The notes under the pieces: generated by a model
What the model was told of the DNA's origin: nothing
Seen by the model: only the letters and a program-made list of their open reading frames with translations
Database searches by the model: none
Translations under genes and position numbers: made by a program
In this document: positions 8,545 to 14,550 of the stretch, one piece after another
How the letters are laid out: the number at the start of each line of letters is the position of its first letter
Numbering within the stretch: the stretch's first letter is position 1
Assembly (NCBI GenBank): GCA_964405925.1
Contig: CAYOQG010000137.1
Coordinates: 1-14,643, forward strand
Direction of reading: 5' to 3'
DNA from: GCA-020344555 sp964405925
GTDB lineage: Bacteria; Planctomycetota; Phycisphaerae; UBA1845
Length of the DNA: 14,643 nucleotides

Positions 8545-8572
8545 CACGTGCCATACGACACGTGTTGACACG
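8545..8572. promoter_or_regulatory. Paired CACGTG palindromes with adjoining inverted repeat
   Basis: Two CACGTG palindromes (8545-8550 and 8559-8564) have centres 14 bases apart. The second overlaps a perfect inverted repeat CGTGT-TG-ACACG (8561-8572). They lie about 170-195 bases upstream of the giant gene's start codon. Such nested symmetry is compatible with a dimeric repressor or activator site, but no regulator is identified and no core promoter is visible next to it. Confidence 0.3.
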
Positions 8573-8931
8573 CATAGTGGATGGACGTACGGCGCGGGTG
8601 GTGTTCCCCACCTGAGGTGCGGTTCCGTGACTCCATCGCCCACGCATTTGCCCAAACACGCATCGGGACCCCCCACCGTGTCGGGGGAGTTTTCCTCCCG
8701 CTCGGGATCGACCCTCGCGCGGTCGTCGACCCGGCACCGCGACGCGGTAACGGCCTCAACGCAGCACCGCGCACCGATCCCGAATGTGAGTACGAGCGAG
8801 CCTACGGATTCTTGCGCCCCCAGGGAGAAAAAATGGTAACAATCTGAGGAGGCGAGAACGTATCCATGTTCCCCGCCGAAGTGCGACGAGACGGTCACCA
8901 CCGCGATTCCCCCAAGAACGCGATATCCCCT

Positions 8932-8947
8932 CCCCGACGTATCGGGG
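8932..8947 (-). promoter_or_regulatory. Leader hairpin with UACG loop
   Basis: Bases 8932-8937 (CCCCGA) pair perfectly with 8942-8947 (TCGGGG). Read as minus-strand RNA, the loop is UACG, a member of the stable UNCG class, although here it is closed by A-U rather than C-G. The hairpin begins about 20 bases after the predicted transcription start, so it would sit at the very 5' end of the leader and might protect the transcript. The function is inferred. Confidence 0.35.
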
Positions 8948-8975
8948 TCAGGCCCATCTCCAACATCCAGGGGTT

Positions 8976-9004
8976 AGTATACCTGCTTGGCTTTGGCAAA
9001 GCAA
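8976..9004 (-). promoter_or_regulatory. Predicted sigma-70-type promoter for the giant secreted protein
   Basis: On the minus strand TTGCTT (8999-9004) and TATACT (8976-8981) are separated by exactly 17 bases, which is close to the vegetative consensus. Transcription would start near 8969 and read toward the giant gene, leaving a leader of about 590 bases before the ATG at 8378. The spacing and boxes are read directly. That the promoter serves the giant gene rather than a small RNA is inferred from orientation. Confidence 0.5.
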
Positions 9005-9259
9005 GAAAAGGGGAGGCGGCTTCGCTATTAGGCTCACGAACGAGGCGAGCCCACCGCCCGCACCCGAGCGCAATCCTGATGTGACGCGCCGCCAAAAAGG
9101 CGAGATGCTGTGTCGACTGGAGACACGAAGTCGGTCAGTGGGTGGCGACCAGTTTCAGCGTCAGTGGAGATAGCTAAGCTCGTTTTAAGACCGCGTCTCA
9201 GTCCAGCCCTTTTGAACATGGGTCGGTCGCGCAACGGGGCCGATGGGACGTGGAAGTGG

Positions 9260-10903
9260 TTACGGTCCGCCTGACGGGTCGGATTGAACGTCCCGCTCGA
9301 CACGCCAGATCAGCGTTCCCAACCGGTCAGGCCTGCGCCGCGACTCGTCACGCCGTCCGAGCCGCTGGTATCGAAAGGGGGTCATTTTCAACCCTCGCAC
9401 CGGCTGGGAGTTCCTAGTCACAAAGATCGGTCGGTTTTTGATGGGTTCCAACAATCGCACCCAGTGCTTGTCGTGAGCCGGTATGAGCAGGATGTCGTCC
9501 CGGTGGGTGAGGACAAGCTTGGCATAAAAGAGTGGGGGAATCTCCGGCCATTTCGTGGCGACGACGGCGTTTTCCGGGAGCGAGGCCATGTCGAAGGCCT
9601 GTAAATACCCGGTGGCGTCGTCGCCGAGGCCGGGTCCCGGCCAGTTTCGCGCTTCCAGCACCACGAACGTGGCGATCGCTGTTGCGAACACAGTCGCCGT
9701 GAGCTGCCGTGGCCGATCACGCAACCAGCCAAGGAGCCATGAAATGGGCAATCCTCCCAGGATATAGGCCACCCACACGAGGGGCATGTAATCGGCAGCC
9801 TGGCCGTGCATGTCATAGGCCAAGATGAAGACGATGCTTGCCAACGCCAAACCGGCCAAGACCCAGGCGGCGCATGCGTACCGGCGAAACGCCAACACCG
9901 TGCCACCGACAACCACGATCATCACCAGACAGAACTTGATCGGTTGGTACATGAAGAACTCTTTGTAGAGCCACCTGGTCTTTTGCCACACCCTATCCCA
10001 GCTATTGCCCATGGCATAGCTGAATTCCCGCCCCGTGGTATGGTAAATCACCCGCTGTATTTTCGCTCGCCAGCCATCCTGCAAAGGAGGGATCTGTCCG
10101 CTTTCGTAGTAGATGTTCTCGAGGTAGTTGTATGGTGTCTCAGTTGTGTCACGGATATAGAGAAAGGCAAACGAGTAGACAAGCGGGATGACCGCGAAGC
10201 CCAGGAGGACGGCGAAGGCTCGCCTGGACTGACGCCACGACGTATCCCACTGCTTGCGAGCAAGCCACCAACCCAAAACAAAGAAAGGTAGGGAAAACAG
10301 AACCGGTGGGCGGTTGGCCAGAGCGATCCCGAACAAAAAGGCTGCGAGGTACAGGTCTCGGCGACGACCCAGCCGGTCGTACCGGAAGAGCAGATAGGCA
10401 GCACCGGCAGCGAACGCTAGAGACGGCGTATAGACCTCCGGGGTAATCAGATTCTCCCAGATACGCGAAATCGCGATAAACGCAAGTGCCACACCGCAGG
10501 CGATGAGCGTATTCGCACCCAGCCGCACCTGCATCATGATGCAAAGGGCAATCACCACGAAACCTGAGAAAAGATAGGCCAATGTGACCATATAGGCAGG
10601 GTCCACGCCCGGAACCATGGTGGCCAGATAACCCAAGCTCACAAAGCCGGGATAACCGGGCGCATGGGTGATGCCAAGCACGGTCGAGGCAAGCTGCAAC
10701 TCACCCGAATCATGAAAGCAGATCCCGGGCGGCAACCGGGGGATCGTAACCACCGCGACAACCACCAGCGTCAGGAAGATGGCCACTCGATCAATTTGAT
10801 GTAACCGCGGCCAGGCGGACGGACGATTCGGCGGGTCGGCTGTTGCGCTGGCGTCGCTAGGGGGCTTAACGTTCGGCGACTCAGGGTGTTCCAAAGGCTT
10901 CAT
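9260..10903 (-). CDS. DUF2723 / TMEM260-like membrane glycosyltransferase
   Basis: This 547-residue polytopic inner-membrane protein has about ten hydrophobic segments. The family signature is clear: HDSGELQLAS (64-73), then GITHAPGYPG (77-86), just after the first membrane helix (about 41-55). Members are GT-C-fold enzymes related to protein O-mannosyltransferases; the human relative TMEM260 mannosylates receptors. The expected donor is a lipid-linked sugar used on the outer face, and the acceptor cannot be read. A soluble C-terminal part (about 445-547) follows the last helix. I chose ATG 10903 rather than the 142-codon upstream extension, because that extension lies wholly over the acyltransferase gene and has non-coding composition. 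AAGGAG abuts this ATG directly, so the TTG three codons later (8 bases from AAGGAG) is a possible alternative start. The gene starts 34 bases after the acyltransferase stop and is probably in the same transcript. Confidence 0.85.
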   Translation of the reverse strand: MKPLEHPESPNVKPPSDASATADPPNRPSAWPRLHQIDRVAIFLTLVVVAVVTIPRLPPGICFHDSGELQLASTVLGITHAPGYPGFVSLGYLATMVPGVDPAYMVTLAYLFSGFVVIALCIMMQVRLGANTLIACGVALAFIAISRIWENLITPEVYTPSLAFAAGAAYLLFRYDRLGRRRDLYLAAFLFGIALANRPPVLFSLPFFVLGWWLARKQWDTSWRQSRRAFAVLLGFAVIPLVYSFAFLYIRDTTETPYNYLENIYYESGQIPPLQDGWRAKIQRVIYHTTGREFSYAMGNSWDRVWQKTRWLYKEFFMYQPIKFCLVMIVVVGGTVLAFRRYACAAWVLAGLALASIVFILAYDMHGQAADYMPLVWVAYILGGLPISWLLGWLRDRPRQLTATVFATAIATFVVLEARNWPGPGLGDDATGYLQAFDMASLPENAVVATKWPEIPPLFYAKLVLTHRDDILLIPAHDKHWVRLLEPIKNRPIFVTRNSQPVRGLKMTPFRYQRLGRRDESRRRPDRLGTLIWRVERDVQSDPSGGP

Positions 10904-10911
10904 CTCCTTGG

Positions 10912-10968
10912 CGAACGGCGAATATCGAATTCGTATTTTAAAACCGAGTTTTCGCTGTTCGCAGTTCG
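10912..10968. repeat. CGAAnnGCGAAT inverted-repeat unit spanning a gene junction
   Basis: Bases 10912-10931 and the reverse complement of 10949-10968 match at 15 of 20 positions, around a centre containing TTTTAAAA. The unit covers the last codons and stop (10938-10940) of the acyltransferase and most of the gap to the glycosyltransferase. The motif CGAACGGCGAATA is identical to part of the unit at 11958-12028. It is a short dispersed palindromic repeat with no coding capacity of its own. Confidence 0.65.
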
Positions 10969-11927
10969 ACGCCATGTTGTCCGTTGCCGATGGTTTCCGT
11001 GGGCTCCTTTCCTGTCCTTCGAGGCTTTGATTTCCAGCGGCGGTGAATCCAAAGATATTGCTCGGGGTCCTCACGCACAACGTGCTCGATGGCTTCGGTG
11101 TATGCTTGAGTGATCCATCGCAGGGGGTCGTCCTGTTGCTCCCACTGATGAGGGTGGATGACCCGTTCAATGCCAACCTCGTAACGAGGTTCGTAGCCGC
11201 GTCGTCGGGCATAACCAACGATGATCGGACAGCTCGTCGCCATGGCCAGCAAGCCGATCGACTTGTAAGTGGATGCCGGCTGGCCGAAGAACTCGACGAA
11301 CAATCCCTTTCGACCGGCGTCCTGATCACCGATGAAGGCCAGCAGCTTCCCGTCTCGAAGGAGGCGCTCAGCTTGGGCTGTGGCGCCTTTCTTGTCCAGC
11401 AGAGACAGGCCGTGGGTCTTGCGGCTACGGACGACGAAACGGTTCAAGTAAACGTTATCGAGCGGCCGCATGATGGCGACTGTGCCGAATCCAAGGGCGG
11501 AAAGCAGATGCCCGGGGACCTCGAATGAACCATAGTGCCCGGTGACCAAGATCGCCCCACGACCGGACAAGATGACTTCCAACGCCTCATCAAAATCACG
11601 CAACTGGACGTACCTTGACCATGTGAAGGCGTTGATCAGACGTGGAAGGCAGATGGCCTCGACCGCGAACATGGCCACACTTTCGAGGCAGCAATCGGCG
11701 AGCCGCTCGATCTCGGCTGGACCACAGATGTCACCGACAGACGCACTCAGGTGCGTAACGGCTCTTTGGCGGTGCCTGGGCATGATCACCGGCCAGAGCC
11801 TGGCCAGCCATCGTGCCGTCTGTAGATTCCAGGCGATCGGGAACATTTGCATGATGGCGAAGACGGTGCGCACCAGCAGGTAAACAAACCAGGCTGTGAG
11901 GCCGGACTTCGCTTTCATGGTTGACAT
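10938..11927 (-). CDS. LpxL/HtrB-type lipid A (Kdo2-lipid A) acyltransferase family protein
   Basis: This 329-residue enzyme family transfers an acyl chain to a lipid A precursor at the inner face of the inner membrane. The catalytic H-x4-E motif is HYGSFE (H131, E136). Other family landmarks are LVTGHYGSFE, MRPLDN, the DQD of FIGDQDAGRKGLFVEFFG (197-214), and the closing YLWIHRRWK (291-299). One N-terminal membrane anchor is visible (about 11-35). The length suits the family, apart from a tail after residue 300. Its last eleven residues (GVELRTAKTRF) are encoded by a dispersed palindromic repeat and are probably not functional. The ATG at 11927 is followed by a second ATG three codons later, and neither has a strong ribosome site. 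An 18-bp palindrome lies 5 bases upstream. The gene starts a likely operon with the DUF2723 glycosyltransferase and diverges from queA. The exact acyl donor and position cannot be read, and a phospholipid or ornithine-lipid substrate is possible. Confidence 0.88.
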   Translation of the reverse strand: MSTMKAKSGLTAWFVYLLVRTVFAIMQMFPIAWNLQTARWLARLWPVIMPRHRQRAVTHLSASVGDICGPAEIERLADCCLESVAMFAVEAICLPRLINAFTWSRYVQLRDFDEALEVILSGRGAILVTGHYGSFEVPGHLLSALGFGTVAIMRPLDNVYLNRFVVRSRKTHGLSLLDKKGATAQAERLLRDGKLLAFIGDQDAGRKGLFVEFFGQPASTYKSIGLLAMATSCPIIVGYARRRGYEPRYEVGIERVIHPHQWEQQDDPLRWITQAYTEAIEHVVREDPEQYLWIHRRWKSKPRRTGKEPTETIGNGQHGVELRTAKTRF

Positions 11928-11932
11928 GGTAA

Positions 11933-11950
11933 CACTCGCCGCGGCGAGTG
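11933..11950. promoter_or_regulatory. Perfect 18-bp palindrome at the acyltransferase start
   Basis: CACTCGCCGCGGCGAGTG equals its own reverse complement. It ends 5 bases before the acyltransferase ATG, so the only purine-rich segment that could act as a ribosome site (GGCGAG) lies inside it. In RNA it could fold into a 7-bp stem with a CGCG loop and hide that site. In DNA it could be an operator between the divergent acyltransferase and queA genes. The symmetry is certain; the role is inferred. Confidence 0.45.
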
Positions 11951-11957
11951 ACTAATT

Positions 11958-12028
11958 GCGAATGTCGAACGGCGAATAGCGGATGGGGGCAGCCATACCG
12001 CTTTGTGAATTCGCCATTCGGTATTCGC
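11958..12028. repeat. CGAAnnGCGAAT inverted-repeat unit in the divergent intergenic region
   Basis: Bases 11958-11977 match the reverse complement of 12009-12028 at 17 of 20 positions, around a 31-base centre. The unit fills about half of the 141-base gap between the divergent acyltransferase and queA genes. It is of the same family as the unit at 10912-10968. The AT-richer arms may have been adopted as promoter material, but I see no clean -35/-10 pair. Confidence 0.65.
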
Positions 12029-12068
12029 TATTCCGGCTTGACCGCACGTCGCTTCCCAGCGATACCTC

Positions 12069-13172
12069 ATGGTGATGACCGACCACGAACATGTTAAGAC
12101 AGGCGACGGCGGGTTCGCCCTGTCGGATTTGGAGTATTCGCTTCCGGAGGAGTTGATCGCCCAGCACCCGTTGCCCAGCCGGGAGGATTCCCGTCTTCTT
12201 GTCGTGGATCGAATGACGGGCCGCCTGCGGGACCTGCACATCAGGGACCTTCCGGGTCTGCTGAGGGCCGGTGACTTGGTGATGCTAAACGACACCAAGG
12301 TGATTCCAGCAAAGTTTATGGCACGGCGGCGCACGGGTGGCAGGGTCCGGGGCTTGTTCCTTCTGGAGGAAAACTGCGGTGAATGGCGGGTGATGCTCGA
12401 AGGATCGCGGCGGTTGCGGGTGGGCGAGTCGATCGATCTTGTGCCCAAGGGCGTCGTCGCCGGTGCGATGCGACTGGTCCACGATTACGGCAAGGGTGAG
12501 TGGCGGGCAACTGTCGATTGCGACGGGAGCGTCGAGCAGGTCCTCGACCGGATCGGACAGACGCCACTGCCCCCCTACATCCGGCGGGAAGATGGGGATT
12601 CGCATCGCGAAACCGAAGATCGAAGCCGGTACCAAACGGTTTATGCCCGCCGCAGGGGAGCGATTGCCGCCCCGACGGCTGGTCTGCATCTAACCGAGCA
12701 GCTTCTTGATCGCATTCGCGCCGCGGGTGTCGAGATAGCCTACGTCACCTTGCACGTCGGTGTGGGGACGTTTAAGCCAATCGACGTCGACAAGATAGAG
12801 CAACATCACATGCACAGCGAGCGGTACGAACTCACGGTGGAAACAGCCCAGGCTGTTCGGCAGTGTCGTGAGCGTGGCGGTCTCGTCGTGGCTGTTGGGA
12901 CCACCACGGTTCGGGTCTTGGAGTCGATGGTCGAGCCGGGCGAAAGGCGACTCGTCCGGGCAGGCAGCGGTAGTACGGAACTGTTCATTTATCCGCCGTA
13001 CGATTTCCGGGTCGTTGATGCGTTGTTGACGAACTTCCATTTGCCCCAAAGCACGCTGCTTGCCCTGGTCATGGCTTTTGCTGGAGTTGACGTGGTTCGA
13101 CGGACCTACGAACATGCGATTGTCCAACGCTATCGGTTTTACAGCTATGGCGACGCGATGCTGATTGTATAG
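12069..13172 (+). CDS. queA: S-adenosylmethionine:tRNA ribosyltransferase-isomerase
   Basis: QueA moves and isomerises the ribose part of S-adenosylmethionine onto preQ1-modified tRNA to make epoxyqueuosine, the penultimate step of queuosine synthesis in the cytoplasm. The 367-residue sequence carries the family hallmarks: LPEELIAQHPLPSREDSRLL (25-44), MLNDTKVIPA (72-81), GAIAAPTAGLHLT (197-209), VTLHVGVGTFKPI (226-238), VVAVGTTTVRVLES, NFHLPQSTLLALV, and YRFYSYGDAML at the end. The usual AGLHF is AGLHL here, a mild change. The start is uncertain: ATG 12069 and ATG 12075 are two codons apart, neither has a clear ribosome site, and about 13 residues precede the family's usual beginning. No other queuosine gene (tgt, queF, queG) is in the window. 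It diverges from the acyltransferase and is followed 41 bases later by a permease gene. Confidence 0.96.
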   Translation: MVMTDHEHVKTGDGGFALSDLEYSLPEELIAQHPLPSREDSRLLVVDRMTGRLRDLHIRDLPGLLRAGDLVMLNDTKVIPAKFMARRRTGGRVRGLFLLEENCGEWRVMLEGSRRLRVGESIDLVPKGVVAGAMRLVHDYGKGEWRATVDCDGSVEQVLDRIGQTPLPPYIRREDGDSHRETEDRSRYQTVYARRRGAIAAPTAGLHLTEQLLDRIRAAGVEIAYVTLHVGVGTFKPIDVDKIEQHHMHSERYELTVETAQAVRQCRERGGLVVAVGTTTVRVLESMVEPGERRLVRAGSGSTELFIYPPYDFRVVDALLTNFHLPQSTLLALVMAFAGVDVVRRTYEHAIVQRYRFYSYGDAMLIV

Positions 13173-13190
13173 GTGCGTGGGCTGGGTGAT

Positions 13191-13231
13191 TCGCCGACGC
13201 TGGTAGACAGCAGATGGGTCGGCGACCCATC
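13191..13231 (+). promoter_or_regulatory. Competing hairpins between queA and the permease
   Basis: Bases 13213-13220 (GATGGGTC) pair perfectly with 13224-13231 (GACCCATC) around GGC. Alternatively, 13191-13198 (TCGCCGAC) pairs perfectly with 13219-13226 (GTCGGCGA) across a 20-base loop. The two structures exclude each other. No T-tract follows, so termination is not shown. The first hairpin buries the ATG at 13214, which argues that either the permease starts further downstream or its translation is controlled by folding. Confidence 0.4.
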
Positions 13232-14287
13232 CAACGACCTGAGATTGCCGCTGGAGTTGTTGTTGCGGCAAGAGAGGTAACCGATCCATTGGAACTGCTA
13301 GAGCTGATTGCACTGGTCCTGATCGGTTTGTTCGCCGGACTCGTCGGCGGGATGCTCGGTGTGGGTGGGAGCATCATCATGATCCCGGCGATGACGGAGG
13401 TGCTGGGCCCTAACCAACACCTCTATCAGGCGGCGGCGATGATCGTCAACTTCTTTGTCGTCGTACCCGCGGTATATCAGCACCGTCGGGCGAAAGCGAT
13501 CGAGGTCGAGACCGCTCTTCGGATCATCCCGTTCGCGATCGTGGCTGTGATCGCCGGTGTCGCGATGAGCGAACTGCACATCTTCGCCGGCAAGGGAGAG
13601 GCCAACCTTCGCGGGCTTTTTGGATTGTTCCTGCTTTGCGTGGCGGCTTACGATCTTTACCGCTTGTTTCGTAGGTCGAGCGCACGACTGGACCCAGGTC
13701 GTGCTGAAGGGTTGGAGCACTCTCGAAAATCGCATAACGGAACCCCGCTTGCATCCCCCCTTGGCAAGGGGGGAAAGAGGAGGGTCGCCCGATGCACGAC
13801 AACCGAGAATGCTCTAAACAACCCTTCTCGAACGATTCGGTGGTCGACGGCTGCGGCTGTGGCTGTCCCGACTGGACTGGTCGCGGGGTTACTGGGCGTG
13901 GGCGGTGGGATACTGGCGGTGCCACTGCAGCGTCGGTTCCTTCATATCCCGATGCGAATAGCCGTGGCTAACTCAGCCACGATCATCATTGCGACAAGTC
14001 TGGTCGGTGCCACGGTCAAAAACTATGCCTACACCACCAATCACGATGGCAGCATTCGAGCGTTTCTACTGGCAGCCGTCTTGATACCGACAGCCATTCT
14101 CGGCAGCCTGGTGGGCAGCAAGCTGACCCACGAGCTTCCCTTGCGGTTCGTGAAGACCGCGTTCTTCGTGCTCCTTCTCGCCGCCGCCGTCCGCCTTACC
14201 TACAAAGCCTGGGGCCCGTCAACCGAGACCTCTCCCGGTCCGATGGCATCGAGAGTGACCACGGCCGCCACGACGGACCAAGCGTAG
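13214..14287 (+). CDS. TauE/SafE-family membrane permease (sulfite/anion exporter type)
   Basis: This is a polytopic inner-membrane protein with the family's internal duplication. Each half begins with the glycine signature: AGLVGGMLGVGGSIIMIP (41-58) and TGLVAGLLGVGGGILAVP (220-237). Members move sulfite, sulfoacetate, taurine-derived or other small anions, and the substrate cannot be read here. It is 357 residues, against about 250-300 for most members. The excess is partly the soluble loop between halves (about 153-210), which carries a palindromic DNA element, and partly an N-terminal extension. The ATG at 13214 lies inside a hairpin and precedes about 25 unhelpful residues. A TTG at 13289, 11 bases after AGAGAGG, starts just before the first helix and may be the true start. 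It follows queA by 41 bases and may be co-transcribed, but a functional link is not expected. Confidence 0.85.
   Translation: MGRRPIQRPEIAAGVVVAAREVTDPLELLELIALVLIGLFAGLVGGMLGVGGSIIMIPAMTEVLGPNQHLYQAAAMIVNFFVVVPAVYQHRRAKAIEVETALRIIPFAIVAVIAGVAMSELHIFAGKGEANLRGLFGLFLLCVAAYDLYRLFRRSSARLDPGRAEGLEHSRKSHNGTPLASPLGKGGKRRVARCTTTENALNNPSRTIRWSTAAAVAVPTGLVAGLLGVGGGILAVPLQRRFLHIPMRIAVANSATIIIATSLVGATVKNYAYTTNHDGSIRAFLLAAVLIPTAILGSLVGSKLTHELPLRFVKTAFFVLLLAAAVRLTYKAWGPSTETSPGPMASRVTTAATTDQA
13706..13827. repeat. 122-bp palindromic element inside the permease gene
   Basis: The outer arms are 13706-13725 (GAAGGGTTGGAGCACTCTCG) and 13804-13827, imperfect reverse complements differing by two substitutions and a short insertion. 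Further in, TGCATC (13750-13755) matches GATGCA (13791-13796). At the centre, 13755-13763 and 13765-13773 form a perfect inverted repeat of CCCCCCTTG and CAAGGGGGG. The whole unit could fold into one long hairpin. It encodes residues about 165-205 of the permease without a stop codon, in the loop between the two membrane halves. No transposase is present, so it is MITE-like or similar to in-frame palindromic elements known from Rickettsia. Confidence 0.7.
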
Positions 14288-14342
14288 GTCCGTGAGACTC
14301 GCCCCGAAGACGGTCCTCCAGTGATTGCCCATGGCGCGGATT

Positions 14343-14427
14343 GCGAAAAAATGGGTTCGTTTGGGTTCGTTTTCAGGGCGGAACCGCATTTTTGACCGCG
14401 CCGATGCGGAAAACTGGGTTCGTTTGG
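14343..14427 (+). repeat. GCGnAAAAnnTGGGTTCGTTTGG dispersed repeat, two copies
   Basis: Bases 14343-14364 and 14406-14427 match at about 20 of 22 positions. The first is extended by a half-copy GGGTTCGTTT (14363-14372). A GC-rich spacer with ATTTTTGACCGCG lies between them. From general knowledge, repeats of this kind are scattered through intergenic DNA of Phycisphaerae-like genomes and are often mis-called as small proteins when read on the opposite strand. Confidence 0.65.
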
Positions 14428-14550
14428 TATACTTTTTTGTTGCACATCGCGTTTTTCCTCTCACCGGACGTGGTCGCTTAGTGCGCACACATCCATAGGT
14501 AGAACGTGTAGGGTGATCGGTGGGGACCGCCGCACGGGTAGCGCGCGAGG

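Larger units (their letters stand above)
8379..9259. other. 881-base gene-free region upstream of the giant protein gene
   Basis: This gap lies between the glycosyltransferase stop and the giant-gene start, both on the minus strand. Frames of 60-130 codons occur on both strands, the largest being 128 codons on the minus strand (8515-8901, GTG start). None has recognisable motifs, and their Cys/Arg/Pro-heavy composition looks non-coding. The gap contains a good minus-strand promoter (8976-9004), a short stable hairpin (8932-8947), a GC-rich hairpin (8670-8674 with 8683-8687) followed on the plus strand by GTTTT, and two CACGTG palindromes (8545-8564). It most likely holds the promoter and a long structured leader for the giant gene. 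A small RNA or very small gene cannot be excluded. Confidence 0.5.

Noticed and set aside
8520..8545. GGTTCAA resembling a tRNA T-loop
   Set aside because: The flanking bases do not form the 5-bp T-stem, and no acceptor, anticodon or D-arm is found around it.
8669..8693. C-run/G-run hairpin followed by GTTTT, terminator-like on the plus strand
   Set aside because: There is no plus-strand gene upstream to terminate, and the G-run can also pair with the following CTCCC, so the structure is ambiguous.
8515..8901. 128-codon minus-strand frame in the intergenic gap, GTG start with GGGGG upstream
   Set aside because: It has no recognisable motif, membrane segment or signal peptide, and shows non-coding-like composition. 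It is kept only as a remote possibility in the gap entry.
10904..11329. 142-codon N-terminal extension of the DUF2723 glycosyltransferase frame
   Set aside because: It overlaps the acyltransferase gene in another frame, is rich in Ser, Arg and Thr without motifs, and the family begins near the first membrane helix. The ATG at 10903 is preferred.
14343..14427. Possible mini CRISPR array
   Set aside because: There are only two full copies with an imperfect third adjoining the first, no regular spacers, and no cas gene in the window.
14200..14488. 81- and 89-codon minus-strand frames containing NPNEP and KRTQF motifs
   Set aside because: They are translations of the dispersed GGGTTCGTTTGG repeat and partly overlap the permease 3' end. 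Such frames are a known annotation artefact.
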